DNA of 33,492 bases from Micromonospora sp. KC723 (GTDB taxonomy: Bacteria > Actinomycetota > Actinomycetes > Mycobacteriales > Micromonosporaceae). Position numbers and translations under genes: made by a program. The DNA lies in assembly GCF_004348595.1 (NCBI RefSeq), contig NZ_SMKD01000060.1, forward strand, positions 1 to 33,492, read 5' to 3'. The stretch's first letter is position 1; the number at the start of each line of letters is the position of its first letter. Positions 6,777-14,287 of the stretch are shown piece by piece. The notes below the pieces were generated by a model. It was not told where the DNA came from. It ran no database searches and saw only the letters and a program-made list of their open reading frames with translations.

Positions 6777-7867
6777 GCAGGCCAGACGAGCGCCCCGAGA
6801 GCCGGTACGACGTACCGCTGACGCTGCCCGGGGTCGACGCGGAGCCGGCCCGGCGCAACGGCCACCGGCCCGTCACGAACGCCGTCGCCGCCCCGGCCCG
6901 TCAGGACGAGCCGGACACCTCGGCCACCGACGAGCCGGTCGTGTCGGAGGCCGCCGTGGACGCGGCGCGGTCACCGGCACCGGCCGGGCACGAGCCGGGC
7001 GGACCGGCCGTGCCGGACCAGCCGGGGGACCACTGGGACCGCAAGGTCGCCGCCGGGCTGGCGTTCCTGCGCCGCCGGCTCTCCGGTGACTACGAGGTGG
7101 ACGAGTTCGGCTTCGATCCCGAGCTGACCGAGGCCGTCTTCCACCCGCTGCTGCGCCGGCTCTACCGGGACTGGTTCCGCACCGAGGTGACCGGCCTGGA
7201 ACACGTGCCCGCCCAGGGCGCCGGCCTGGTGGTCGGCAACCACTCCGGCACCGTCGCGTTGGACGCGTTGATCCTCTCCACCGCCCTGCACGACCAGCAT
7301 CCCAGCCACCGCTACCTGCGGCTGCTCGGCGCCGACCTGGTGTTCCGGATGCCGGTGGTCTCCGAGATCGCCCGCAAGACCGGCGGAACGGTCGCCTGCA
7401 ACCCGGACGCGGAGCGGCTGCTCGGCGCCGGCGAGTTGGTCGGCGTCTTCCCGGAGGGCTTCAAGGGCATCGGCAAGCTCTACTCCGACCGCTACAAGTT
7501 GCAGCGGTTCGGTCGGGGCGGCTTCGTCTCGGCGGCGCTGCGTACCGGCACCCCGATCGTGCCGGTCGCCATCGTCGGCGGGGAGGAGATCTATCCGATG
7601 CTCGCCGACATCAAGCCGCTCGCCCGGCTGCTCAAACTGCCGTACTTCCCGATCACGCCGACCTTCCCGTGGCTCGGCCCGCTGGGCATGGTGCCGCTGC
7701 CGAGCAAGTGGCTGATCGAGTTCTGCCCGCCGATCCCGACCGCACACCTGACCGACTCCGCCGACGACCCGCTGGTCGTCTTCAACCTCGCCGACCAGGT
7801 CCGTGAGACCATCCAGCAGACTCTGCACCAGCTGCTGGAACGCCGCCCCGACCCGTTCGGCCCCTGA
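6773..7867 (+). CDS. Lysophospholipid acyltransferase family protein (Rv0502-like)
   Basis: The first ~90 of 364 residues are charged, Ala/Pro-rich and probably disordered. The PlsC-like domain follows: GLVVGNHSGTVALDALIL (about 144-161) contains the acyltransferase His and Asp, with six rather than the classical four residues between them; FPEGFKGIGK (~224) is block III, and GTPIVPVAIVGGEEIYP (~262) is block IV. The family transfers acyl groups from acyl-CoA or acyl-ACP to glycerolipids at the inner face of the membrane. GTG at 6773 overlaps the epimerase stop and has AGGAGCGG upstream. The pairing with the epimerase suggests work on a glycolipid or cell-envelope lipid, which is inference. 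Confidence 0.88.
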   Translation: MSRPDERPESRYDVPLTLPGVDAEPARRNGHRPVTNAVAAPARQDEPDTSATDEPVVSEAAVDAARSPAPAGHEPGGPAVPDQPGDHWDRKVAAGLAFLRRRLSGDYEVDEFGFDPELTEAVFHPLLRRLYRDWFRTEVTGLEHVPAQGAGLVVGNHSGTVALDALILSTALHDQHPSHRYLRLLGADLVFRMPVVSEIARKTGGTVACNPDAERLLGAGELVGVFPEGFKGIGKLYSDRYKLQRFGRGGFVSAALRTGTPIVPVAIVGGEEIYPMLADIKPLARLLKLPYFPITPTFPWLGPLGMVPLPSKWLIEFCPPIPTAHLTDSADDPLVVFNLADQVRETIQQTLHQLLERRPDPFGP

Positions 7868-7895
7868 CCCGGACGACCGGGACGTGGCCCGGCGG

Positions 7896-8774
7896 TCAGA
7901 GCATGGCGCGGCGACGGCGGTGCAGGGCCAGCCCCGCGGTGACCGCGCCGGCGAGCAGCCCCGCGGCGGCCGTCGACGGTACGGCGATCCTGACGGCCCG
8001 CCGCCCGGTACGGAAGTCCCGTACCTCCCAGCCCCGCTCGCGGGCCTGCCGCAGCAGCGTGCCGTCCGGGTTGATCGCCACCGCTCGCCCGACGGCGGAG
8101 AGCATCGGCAGGTCGTTCACCGAGTCGCTGTACGCCGCGCAGCGGGCCAGGTCCAGCCCCTCCACCTCGGCGAGCTGGCTGACCGCCTCCGCCTTCGCCG
8201 GGCCGTGCATCAGGTCACCGACCAGCCGCCCGGTGTACGCGCCGTCGGCCACCTCCGCCACCGTGCCGATCGCCCCGGTCAGCCCGAGCCGGGTGGCGAT
8301 CACCCGGCCGATCTCCACAGGGGCCGCACTGACCAGCCAGACCCGCTCACCCGCGTCGAGGTGACCCTGGGCGAGTCGGCGGGTGCCGGCCCAGATCCGG
8401 GGCACCATCAGCTCGTCGAAGATCTCCTCGGTGAGACGCTCGACCTCGTTGACCCGCCAGCCCTCGATGAAGGCGAGGGCGGCCTCCTTGGCCTGCGACA
8501 TGTCGCCGGCGTGCTCGGTGGCCAGCAGCCGGAACCGGGCCTGCTGCCAGGCGAACCGGGCCAGGTCACTGGTGGTGAAGTACCTGCGGGCGGCGAGCCC
8601 TCGGGCCAACCAGTAGATCGACGCGCCCTGCATCATCGTGTTGTCCACGTCGAAGAAGGCCGCGGCACGGGGATCGGGCGCCACCGGGACCGGCTGGTCG
8701 CCCTCGGCCTCCGCCCAGCCGGCGGTGTGCCCGTGCCCGTCGGTGCTGACCGTGACCTTGCGGATGCGGGGCAT
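7896..8774 (-). CDS. HAD-IB family phosphatase with C-terminal membrane segment (SerB1-like)
   Basis: HAD motifs are complete: AAFFDVDNTMMQ (~37-48, nucleophile and acid/base Asp), WLVSAAPVEIG (~146, motif II) and AAYSDSVNDLPML (~210, motif IV); a basic residue (KAEAVSQL, ~190) serves as motif III. This subfamily is annotated SerB-like but often acts on lipid or small phosphates, and the substrate is not fixed by sequence. The C-terminal VPSTAAAGLLAGAVTAGLAL followed by HRRRRAML is one membrane helix with a positive tail, placing the enzyme at the cytoplasmic membrane. The ATG at 8774 has GGGAGG nine bases upstream. It is convergent with the acyltransferase, stops 28 bp apart. A lipid-phosphate substrate would fit that neighbour (inference). 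Confidence 0.88.
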   Translation of the reverse strand: MPRIRKVTVSTDGHGHTAGWAEAEGDQPVPVAPDPRAAAFFDVDNTMMQGASIYWLARGLAARRYFTTSDLARFAWQQARFRLLATEHAGDMSQAKEAALAFIEGWRVNEVERLTEEIFDELMVPRIWAGTRRLAQGHLDAGERVWLVSAAPVEIGRVIATRLGLTGAIGTVAEVADGAYTGRLVGDLMHGPAKAEAVSQLAEVEGLDLARCAAYSDSVNDLPMLSAVGRAVAINPDGTLLRQARERGWEVRDFRTGRRAVRIAVPSTAAAGLLAGAVTAGLALHRRRRAML

Positions 8775-8893
8775 GGCACCTCCCTCCGTACGGCCACCGT
8801 GCGCGCCTGCACACCTGAGCCTAGTCGGGCGTCGATCACGAGCGGTCGACCGAAGGGATATCGGTGCTGTGAACTGCCTCGCGGTTCAGCGCT

Positions 8894-9763
8894 TCAGCGG
8901 TGCTCGGGGCAGGTCGCGGGAGTGGGGCCGAGGGCGTCGCCGGCAACCGGGGTGGGCAGCCCGCAGGCGATGGCGGCGCGCAACGCGTCGGAGCGCTTGC
9001 GGACCGCGTCCAACAGGGCCAGGGAGCGCCGGACCCGGTCCCGCTCGGCGCGGTCGGCACCGTCGAGCAGCCCACCGACCGCGCGCCGCTGGCCGGCGAC
9101 GAAGGCGTTCACGGCGTCCAGCCCGGCGGTGTCCGACCGCTGGGCCGCCGCGGCGGTGAGCAGGCGCACGCCCTGGCGGGTGTCGGCGTCCATGTCCTCC
9201 AGCACCGCGGTGAAGCCGGGCAGGTCGCCCCGAAGGGTGGCGGCCTCGGTCAACCGGGTACGGGCGAAGTCCAGGAAGAGCTGGCCACGGCTGAGATCCG
9301 AACTGGTCAGGGCGAGTTGGGCCCGTTCGGTGGAGCGCTTCATGCCGTAGAGCGCGTCACCGGGAACCGCGTCCTCGCTGGCGGCGGAGATGCCGGACAC
9401 CGCGACGGCGCCGGCGGCGATGCCGATCAGGACGGCGCCTCGGGCGCGGACCTGACGGGCGGTGACCGCGCCCAACAGCGAGACTCGGGTGCCGGCCGGT
9501 GCGGGGTCCGGCATGCGTTCGGCCGTCGTGGCGGCGCTCTCCCGTTCCGCCGTGGCCACCAGCATCGCCCGCAGCCCGGCGCGGAAGTCGGGGTCCACCT
9601 CGACGTCCGGTCGTTCCCGCGTCAGCCGCCGACTGATCGCCACCAGGGCGGTGAGCCCGTCGTCGGCGCGGGACCGGACATGATGCCGCCGTCCGCCGTT
9701 CGCCTCGTCGAGAAGCTGGGCGAAGCGTGCGGCCCGCCGACGGGAGAAGAGGTCGCTGTCCAC
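8894..9763 (-). CDS. rsbN: Putative BldN anti-sigma factor (DUF5667 domain, RsbN-like)
   Basis: The 289-residue product starts VDSDLFSRRRAARFAQLLDEA, a helical N-terminal region expected to bind the sigma factor. One membrane segment follows at about 123-142 (GAVLIGIAAGAVAVSGISAA), then an external domain with the DUF5667 hallmark EDAVPGDALYGMKRSTERAQLAL and a helical tail. It is the next gene downstream of the bldN-like sigma gene on the same strand, as for Streptomyces rsbN, whose product is a membrane-bound anti-sigma of BldN. I chose GTG at 9763: a GAGAGGGGG ribosome site precedes it and the longer frame upstream is non-coding in appearance. The 272-bp gap to bldN suggests its own promoter. 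Confidence 0.8.
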   Translation of the reverse strand: MDSDLFSRRRAARFAQLLDEANGGRRHHVRSRADDGLTALVAISRRLTRERPDVEVDPDFRAGLRAMLVATAERESAATTAERMPDPAPAGTRVSLLGAVTARQVRARGAVLIGIAAGAVAVSGISAASEDAVPGDALYGMKRSTERAQLALTSSDLSRGQLFLDFARTRLTEAATLRGDLPGFTAVLEDMDADTRQGVRLLTAAAAQRSDTAGLDAVNAFVAGQRRAVGGLLDGADRAERDRVRRSLALLDAVRKRSDALRAAIACGLPTPVAGDALGPTPATCPEHR

Positions 9764-10035
9764 CGCAGGCACCCCCTCTCGCTGGTCCGGCCGGTAGGCC
9801 GCGGTCGTCACCAGCGACCGGTGGCAGCGTGACGCCGACGGACGGTGTGCCGACCGTACGAGCCGGACCGGGTGGCCCGGGGGACGCCGGGACAACCACG
9901 GGTCGCACCCGGAGAAACGGACCGCGCCGGGTGGCGGTTACGGGGACGACGGCGGTGAAATCACGATGAGTGATTGCCGTCACGAGACACGGGTGTCCGC
10001 CGGAGCCGGGAGCGGCGCGGAGGACCCGGCCGTGA
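9764..10035 (-). other. Gap between bldN and rsbN-like genes
   Basis: No gene is seen in these 272 bases. On the minus strand it contains CGTAAC-N17-CGTTTC (9914-9942), a candidate promoter for the rsbN-like gene with a leader of about 140 bases. Confidence 0.5.
9914..9942 (-). promoter_or_regulatory. Candidate BldN-type promoter for rsbN-like gene
   Basis: Read on the minus strand, CGTAAC (9942-9937) is followed 17 bp later by CGTTTC (9919-9914). As I recall, the Streptomyces BldN consensus is CGTAAC-N16-CGTTGA. The -35 match is perfect, the -10 four of six, and the spacer one base long. Confidence 0.4.
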
Positions 10036-10956
10036 TCAGGGCTGGAAGCCCTCCGGGAGAAGTCGGGCCAGGGCGCGGACCGCACGGTACTGCAACGCCT
10101 TGATGGCACCCTCGTTCTTGCCCATCGCCCGGGCCGTCTCGGCCACGGAGAAGCCCTGGAGGAAGCGGAGCACGATGCACTCCTGCTGCTCCGGGTTGAG
10201 CTGCTTGACCGCGGTGAGCAGGGCGACGTTGGTGATGTGCTCCACCACCGCGGCTTCCGGGCTGCCCTCGGGCCCGCGGTCCTCGCGGTCGGCGTCGAGC
10301 ACGTCGCCTGTGGTCACCTCGAGCCGGTACCGGCCCGACTTGAAGTGGTCGGCCACCAGGTTGCGGGCGATGGTGACCAGCCAGGCGCCGAGATCCCGGC
10401 CCTGCCAGGTGAAGCTGCCGATCCGCTTCAGGGCACGCAGGAAGGTGTCGGAGGTCAGGTCCTCCGCCAGTTGCCGGTTGCCGACCCGGAAGTAGACGAA
10501 CCGGAAGACGGTGTCGACGTACCGGTCGTAGATCAGGCCGAATGCCTCGGCGTCCCCGGCCTGGGACCGTTCGACCAGCGTCCAGACCTCGGTGGCGGGG
10601 TCGGACGGGTCGGGCCGGCTGGGGAATCCGGTGCTCGGGTTGATGGTCGGAACGGCCGGCAGGACGGCGGTGTCGCCGGCCGGCACGGCCGGGATCACCG
10701 CGGTCTCGGCGCCGGCCGGGTCGGTCACGGCGGGTGGCTCGCCGACCCGTCGGTGTTGCGCCGGCATGGTCGGTCGGTGGGGTGTGACGACCCGGCCGGC
10801 CGGCGCGTTGCCGCCCGGTGTGGCCGGCCTGGTGGGTGCCTCGTTGTGGTGCGGTCGCGGGTGGATCCGGCCGGCGTCAAGGCGTTCGTTCGGCGATGTT
10901 CGCGGCGCGGGGCCGGTCAGGCCGGCGGGTCGTTCCGCGTAGCCGAAGCTGGTCAC
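10036..10956 (-). CDS. bldN: ECF-type RNA polymerase sigma factor BldN
   Basis: Of 306 residues, the first ~120 are a Pro/Ala-rich extension and the rest a two-domain ECF sigma factor. Region 2 is visible in DAEAFGLIYDRYVDTVFRFV and RNLVADHFKSGRYR (about 137-225). Region 4 is LLTAVKQLNPEQQECIVLRF through FSVAETARAMGKNEGAIKAL (about 250-292). The close Streptomyces relative BldN is made with an N-terminal pro-sequence that is proteolytically removed; the extension here fits that. GTG at 10956 has GGGAGG five bases upstream. The next gene on the strand is the rsbN-like anti-sigma. BldN controls aerial development in Streptomyces; the regulon in a Micromonospora-like host may differ (inference). 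Confidence 0.88.
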   Translation of the reverse strand: MTSFGYAERPAGLTGPAPRTSPNERLDAGRIHPRPHHNEAPTRPATPGGNAPAGRVVTPHRPTMPAQHRRVGEPPAVTDPAGAETAVIPAVPAGDTAVLPAVPTINPSTGFPSRPDPSDPATEVWTLVERSQAGDAEAFGLIYDRYVDTVFRFVYFRVGNRQLAEDLTSDTFLRALKRIGSFTWQGRDLGAWLVTIARNLVADHFKSGRYRLEVTTGDVLDADREDRGPEGSPEAAVVEHITNVALLTAVKQLNPEQQECIVLRFLQGFSVAETARAMGKNEGAIKALQYRAVRALARLLPEGFQP

Positions 10957-11165
10957 CGTGCCTCCCGGGTGCGCAATGCGGCCGGCCGGGCGGCGCGACG
11001 ACGGGTCGCCACGGCGTCGGGTCCGCCCGGTACGGGCAGGGCCGCGTGGGGAGGTGCCGACGCGCGGCAAATCCCCTTGAGGTGCTGGTCCAATGCGCTC
11101 ACAGGCACGGGGGCCTCCTCGGGCTGAGGGGTGTCGACTCACGGCAAATGGGGTGAGCCGACCCG

Positions 11166-11189
11166 AGTGATGATAGGGCCAACGTCACC
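11166..11189. promoter_or_regulatory. BldD-type operator over the bldN -10 region
   Basis: AGTGA (11166-11170) and TCACC (11185-11189) are separated by 14 bp and match the Streptomyces BldD consensus AGTGA-Nm-TCACC in every base. On the minus strand a TATCAT (11175-11170), a likely bldN -10, lies inside the site. BldD is known to repress bldN in Streptomyces. Confidence 0.6.
11170..11175 (-). promoter_or_regulatory. Candidate -10 box of bldN
   Basis: TATCAT on the minus strand, about 214 bases before the bldN GTG. The nearest -35-like element, TTGCCA, is 20 bp upstream, longer than ideal, so an activator may be needed. Confidence 0.4.
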
Positions 11190-11390
11190 CGCGCGTGGCA
11201 AGTCCGTTACACAGGGCCAAAGTATTTCCCCCTCCGTCGCACAGGTGGCGGACCCGTTGTCCGTCGTGTGCGGTTGACTTTCGCGTCACGGCTTGATCCC
11301 AGAAAAGAGCCCAGCTCACCGTCGAGTGGACGGCCGTGGCAGCGCTCGGGGCATGGTCGAGCGGCCGACGCTGTGCCAGACTCAGCCACC

Positions 11391-12989
11391 GTGCAGGACG
11401 CCGCCGACAGCCCCGCGCCCCACCTCGCCGACCGCCTCCGCCGCGCCGCCGCCGACCACGGCGACCGCCCCGCGTTGCACTGGCGGGGGGCGACCCTGAC
11501 CTGGTCCGAACTGGATGAGCGGGTGACGGCCGTGGCCCGGGCGCTGGCCAGGGACCTGCCCGCCGGCGCCGGCGGCACGCCGGACCGGGTGGCGATCGCC
11601 CTGCCGAACACGCCCGACTTCGTGGTGGCGTTCCTCGCCACGCTGCGCGCCGGCCTGGTCGCGGTGCCGGTCAACCCGGGATACACCGGCCGGGAACTGC
11701 GGCACGTGCTCGCCGACTCGGGCGCGGCGCTGCTGCTGGCCACCGAGGAGGTCAGGGAGCGGGTGGCCCGGCTCGCCGACGAGCTGCCGGCGCTGACCGC
11801 CGTGCGCACCACCCTGCCCGAGGAGCCCGGCGACCCGCCGGTGGGGCGTGGCGGCGACCTCGCCGTGCTGCTCTACACCTCCGGCACCGAGGGGCGGCCC
11901 AAGGGGGCGATGCTGTCGCACGGGGCGCTCGCCGCCAACCACGACCAGGTCGCCCGGATCCAGCCGCCGGTGGTCGGGCCGGACGACACCGTGCTGCTCG
12001 CGCTGCCGTTGTTCCACGCGTACGGGTTGAACTCGGGGCTGGGGGCGGTCGTCCACCATGGCGCGACCGGGGTGCTCGTCGACGAGCTCGGTCCCGGCTG
12101 CGCGCTCGACGAGATCGCCCGGCACCGGGTGAGCGTGCTGGTCGGCGTACCGTCGATGTTCCTGGCCTGGTCCGCCGCGGACGCGGACACGGTCGCCGCG
12201 GCGATGGCGTCGGTGCGGCTGGCGGTCTGCGGCGCCGCGCCGCTCGACCCGGCCACCGCGGCGCGCTTCACGGAGGTCACCGGGCGTCCGGTGCACGTCG
12301 GGTACGGCCTGACCGAGACCGCGCCGGTGCTCACCTCCACCCTCGTCGGCGGGGAGCCGAAGCCCGGCTCCATCGGCCGGCCGCTGCCCGGTGTCGCGCT
12401 CCGCCTGGTCGGCGCGGACGGTGTCGACCTGTGGCGCGACGGCGTACCGGTCGACGACGAGGAGGCCGACGACCCGTTCCTCGCCGACTCCTCGCCGGGC
12501 ACGGACCCGGGCCAGATCGTGGCGCGCGGCGCGAACCTGTTCGCCGGGTACTGGCCGGACGGCCGGGACGGGCCGGACGCCGACGGCTGGTGGGCGACCG
12601 GCGACGTCGCCTACGCCGACGCCGACGGGGACCTGTTCCTGGTCGACCGGCTGGGCGAGCTGATCCTGGTCAACGGCTTCAACGTCTACCCGCACGAGGT
12701 AGAGCTGGTGCTCGACGCGCACCCGGGGGTGGCCGGCTCGGCAGTCCTGGGTGTGCCGCACCCGCGTACGGGCGAGACTGTGCGGGCGTACGTGGTGCCG
12801 GCGCCGGGCCACCCGGTGACCGGTGCGGAGCTGCTCGCCCACTGCGCGCGTAACCTGGCCCGGTTCAAGTGCCCGACCGCCGTCGAGTTCGTCGACGAGC
12901 TGCCGTACTCGGCGATCGGCAAGGTACGCAAGACCCAGTTGCGGCCCGTTCCGGCCGCCCGCCCCACGGAGGTGCCCGATGTCCACTGA
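11391..12989 (+). CDS. Acyl-CoA synthetase / AMP-dependent ligase (FadD-like)
   Basis: The 532-residue protein carries the full set of ANL-superfamily core motifs: LLYTSGTEGRPKGAML (~159, phosphate-binding loop), HVGYGLTETAPV (~302), GWWATGDVAY (~401, ribose-binding Asp), LVNGFNVYPHEVE (~425, hinge) and YSAIGKVRKTQL (~508, catalytic Lys). It activates a carboxylic acid as acyl-AMP and transfers it to CoA; chain length cannot be read from sequence. GTG at 11391 is preferred because the family fold starts just after it; the frame is open back to 11268 with no ribosome site. A stretch of acidic residues (VDDEEADDPFL, ~360) looks like a lineage insertion. It overlaps the glutaredoxin-like gene by 11 bp. 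Confidence 0.9.
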   Translation: MQDAADSPAPHLADRLRRAAADHGDRPALHWRGATLTWSELDERVTAVARALARDLPAGAGGTPDRVAIALPNTPDFVVAFLATLRAGLVAVPVNPGYTGRELRHVLADSGAALLLATEEVRERVARLADELPALTAVRTTLPEEPGDPPVGRGGDLAVLLYTSGTEGRPKGAMLSHGALAANHDQVARIQPPVVGPDDTVLLALPLFHAYGLNSGLGAVVHHGATGVLVDELGPGCALDEIARHRVSVLVGVPSMFLAWSAADADTVAAAMASVRLAVCGAAPLDPATAARFTEVTGRPVHVGYGLTETAPVLTSTLVGGEPKPGSIGRPLPGVALRLVGADGVDLWRDGVPVDDEEADDPFLADSSPGTDPGQIVARGANLFAGYWPDGRDGPDADGWWATGDVAYADADGDLFLVDRLGELILVNGFNVYPHEVELVLDAHPGVAGSAVLGVPHPRTGETVRAYVVPAPGHPVTGAELLAHCARNLARFKCPTAVEFVDELPYSAIGKVRKTQLRPVPAARPTEVPDVH

Positions 12990-13233
12990 CGCCCGGCTCG
13001 CCCTGATCACCCGGCCCGGTTGTCATCTCTGCGAGGACGCCAAGGTGGCGCTCGACCGGGTGGTGGCCGTCACCGGCGACCGGTGGGTGGAGAAGGACGT
13101 CACCGGCGACGCGGACCTGGAGCGCGAGTACGGCGACCGGCTGCCGGTGGTGCTGCTCGACGGCAAGGAGCACGGTTACTGGCGGGTCGAGGAGGACCGG
13201 CTGCTGCGCGACCTGACCACCCCGCAGCTGTGA
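12979..13233 (+). CDS. Glutaredoxin-like protein (DUF836 family, Rv0508-like)
   Basis: The 84-residue thioredoxin-fold protein has its redox site near the start: LALITRPGCHLCEDAK, a CxxC (CHLC). RLPVVLLDG supplies the cis-Pro loop. Such small glutaredoxin-like proteins are presumed thiol-disulfide reductases; in actinobacteria the reducing partner could be mycothiol or a thioredoxin reductase (inference). The ATG at 12979 has GGAGG seven bases upstream and lies inside the end of the ligase gene; the stop overlaps the next start as GTGA. From memory, the same family precedes hemA in M. tuberculosis (Rv0508), so its place just before the haem genes is conserved. Confidence 0.9.
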   Translation: MSTDARLALITRPGCHLCEDAKVALDRVVAVTGDRWVEKDVTGDADLEREYGDRLPVVLLDGKEHGYWRVEEDRLLRDLTTPQL

Positions 13234-13904
13234 CCGCCGCCGGCCCCGTGACGACCGGCCCGGCCCGCCACCACCTCGTGTGGGACTGGAACGGCACCCT
13301 GCTCGACGACCTCGACCTGGTGGTGGACGCCACCAACGTCGCCTTCGCCAGCGCCGGCGGGCGGTCGGTGACCGCGGACGAGCACCGGGTCCGGTTCCGC
13401 CGGCCGATCGCCGACTACTACGCCGAGATGCTCGGCTGGGCGGTCGACGCCGAGGCGTTCGGCGCGCTCGACCGGATCTTCCACGACGCCTACCGGGTCG
13501 GGCTGACCTCCTGCAGGCTGGCCACCGACGCGACCGCGGCGATCGCCGCCTGGCCGGGCAGCCAGTCGTTGCTGTCCATGTGGTTCCACGACGAGCTGGT
13601 GCCGACCGTGTCAGCGTACGGGTTGACCCCGCACTTCACCCGGGTGGACGGGCTGCGCGCTGCCGTCGGCGGGGGTTTGAAGGCGGACTGGCTGGCCAAG
13701 CACCTGGCCGAGCTGGGCCTCGACGGTGGCGAGGTGGTGCTGATCGGCGACTCGCTCGACGACGCCGACGCGGCGCAGAGCGTGGGTGCGCGATGCGTCC
13801 TCTACACCGGCGGACTCTCCGACCCGGAGCGTCTCCGCGCCTCCGGCCATCCCACCGCGGACACCCTCACCGCTGCCGTGACCCTCGCCACCGCCTTGCC
13901 CTGA
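13230..13904 (+). CDS. HAD-superfamily hydrolase (phosphoglycolate phosphatase-like)
   Basis: The 224-residue product shows HLVWDWNGTLLDDLD (~13-27, motif I with both Asp), a helical cap, GGGLKADWLAKHL (~151, motif III Lys) and VVLIGDSLDDADAAQSVGA (~169, motif IV). QSLLSMWFHDEL occupies motif II, with Ser near the expected place. The substrate is not evident; phosphoglycolate or another small phosphate is plausible. GTG at 13230 overlaps the glutaredoxin-like stop by four bases; a second GTG at 13248 would remove six residues without affecting the motif. Third gene of a translationally coupled set with the ligase and the redox protein. Confidence 0.87.
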   Translation: MTAAGPVTTGPARHHLVWDWNGTLLDDLDLVVDATNVAFASAGGRSVTADEHRVRFRRPIADYYAEMLGWAVDAEAFGALDRIFHDAYRVGLTSCRLATDATAAIAAWPGSQSLLSMWFHDELVPTVSAYGLTPHFTRVDGLRAAVGGGLKADWLAKHLAELGLDGGEVVLIGDSLDDADAAQSVGARCVLYTGGLSDPERLRASGHPTADTLTAAVTLATALP

Positions 13905-14156
13905 GCGTCCCTCGTCGCGCGCCCGCCGGCCGGCGGTGGTCAGGAGGTCTGCCCGGGAGTATGCCGGTTTCCGCGCCCGAGCGCCCTGGTCGGCGGGGTC
14001 GGGTTGGGGGAGGGGCCGGGACGGACAGGCGCGTGATTGGTCAGAGAAGTCGGGATTGAGCAATAATCGCGCGGCGGTGTCGGTGGCGGGGCCGGTATCG
14101 ATCTTGCGGAATGGAGGGGCTGGTGAGCGCGCGTCGCCGGGGCCCAAGATCGCGAT

Positions 14157-14174
14157 TTGTGCAGCTCTTCACAA
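14157..14174. promoter_or_regulatory. Rex operator (ROP)
   Basis: TTGTGCAGCTCTTCACAA is a near-perfect inverted repeat. Against the Streptomyces Rex consensus TGTGAAC-N3-TTCACA it matches 11 of 13 defined positions. It lies just upstream of rex itself, implying autoregulation and NADH-responsive control of the haem operon. Confidence 0.85.
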
Positions 14175-14185
14175 GCGCCTACCCT
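14157..14185 (+). promoter_or_regulatory. Promoter of the rex-hem operon
   Basis: TTGTGC (14157-14162) and TACCCT (14180-14185) are 17 bp apart, so the Rex operator covers the -35 and spacer. TGTAGT (14185-14190) is an alternative -10. Transcription would begin near 14192. Confidence 0.55.
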
Positions 14186-14287
14186 GTAGTTCCGACGCGC
14201 CCTGCTAGCACAGCCGGCAACCTCGGTCGCCAGCGGGAGTCCCGAAACGGTCGGTCATCGGCCGAGGATCGCACCGCACGGAGTCTC

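Larger units (their letters stand above)
10957..11390. other. Divergent regulatory gap between bldN and acyl-CoA synthetase genes
   Basis: These 434 bases hold no recognisable gene. The left part carries the bldN leader of about 200 bases with the BldD-type site and -10 box (11166-11189). The right part has a TTGACT at 11274-11279, a possible -35 on the plus strand, but no good -10 at the right distance. Confidence 0.5.
13905..14287. other. Regulatory gap before rex
   Basis: No gene is supported in these 383 bases. Near the left end is a 14-bp palindrome CCGCCGGCCGGCGG (13923-13936), a possible weak terminator for the HAD gene. The right part holds the Rex operator and promoter and a leader of about 95 bases. 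Confidence 0.6.
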
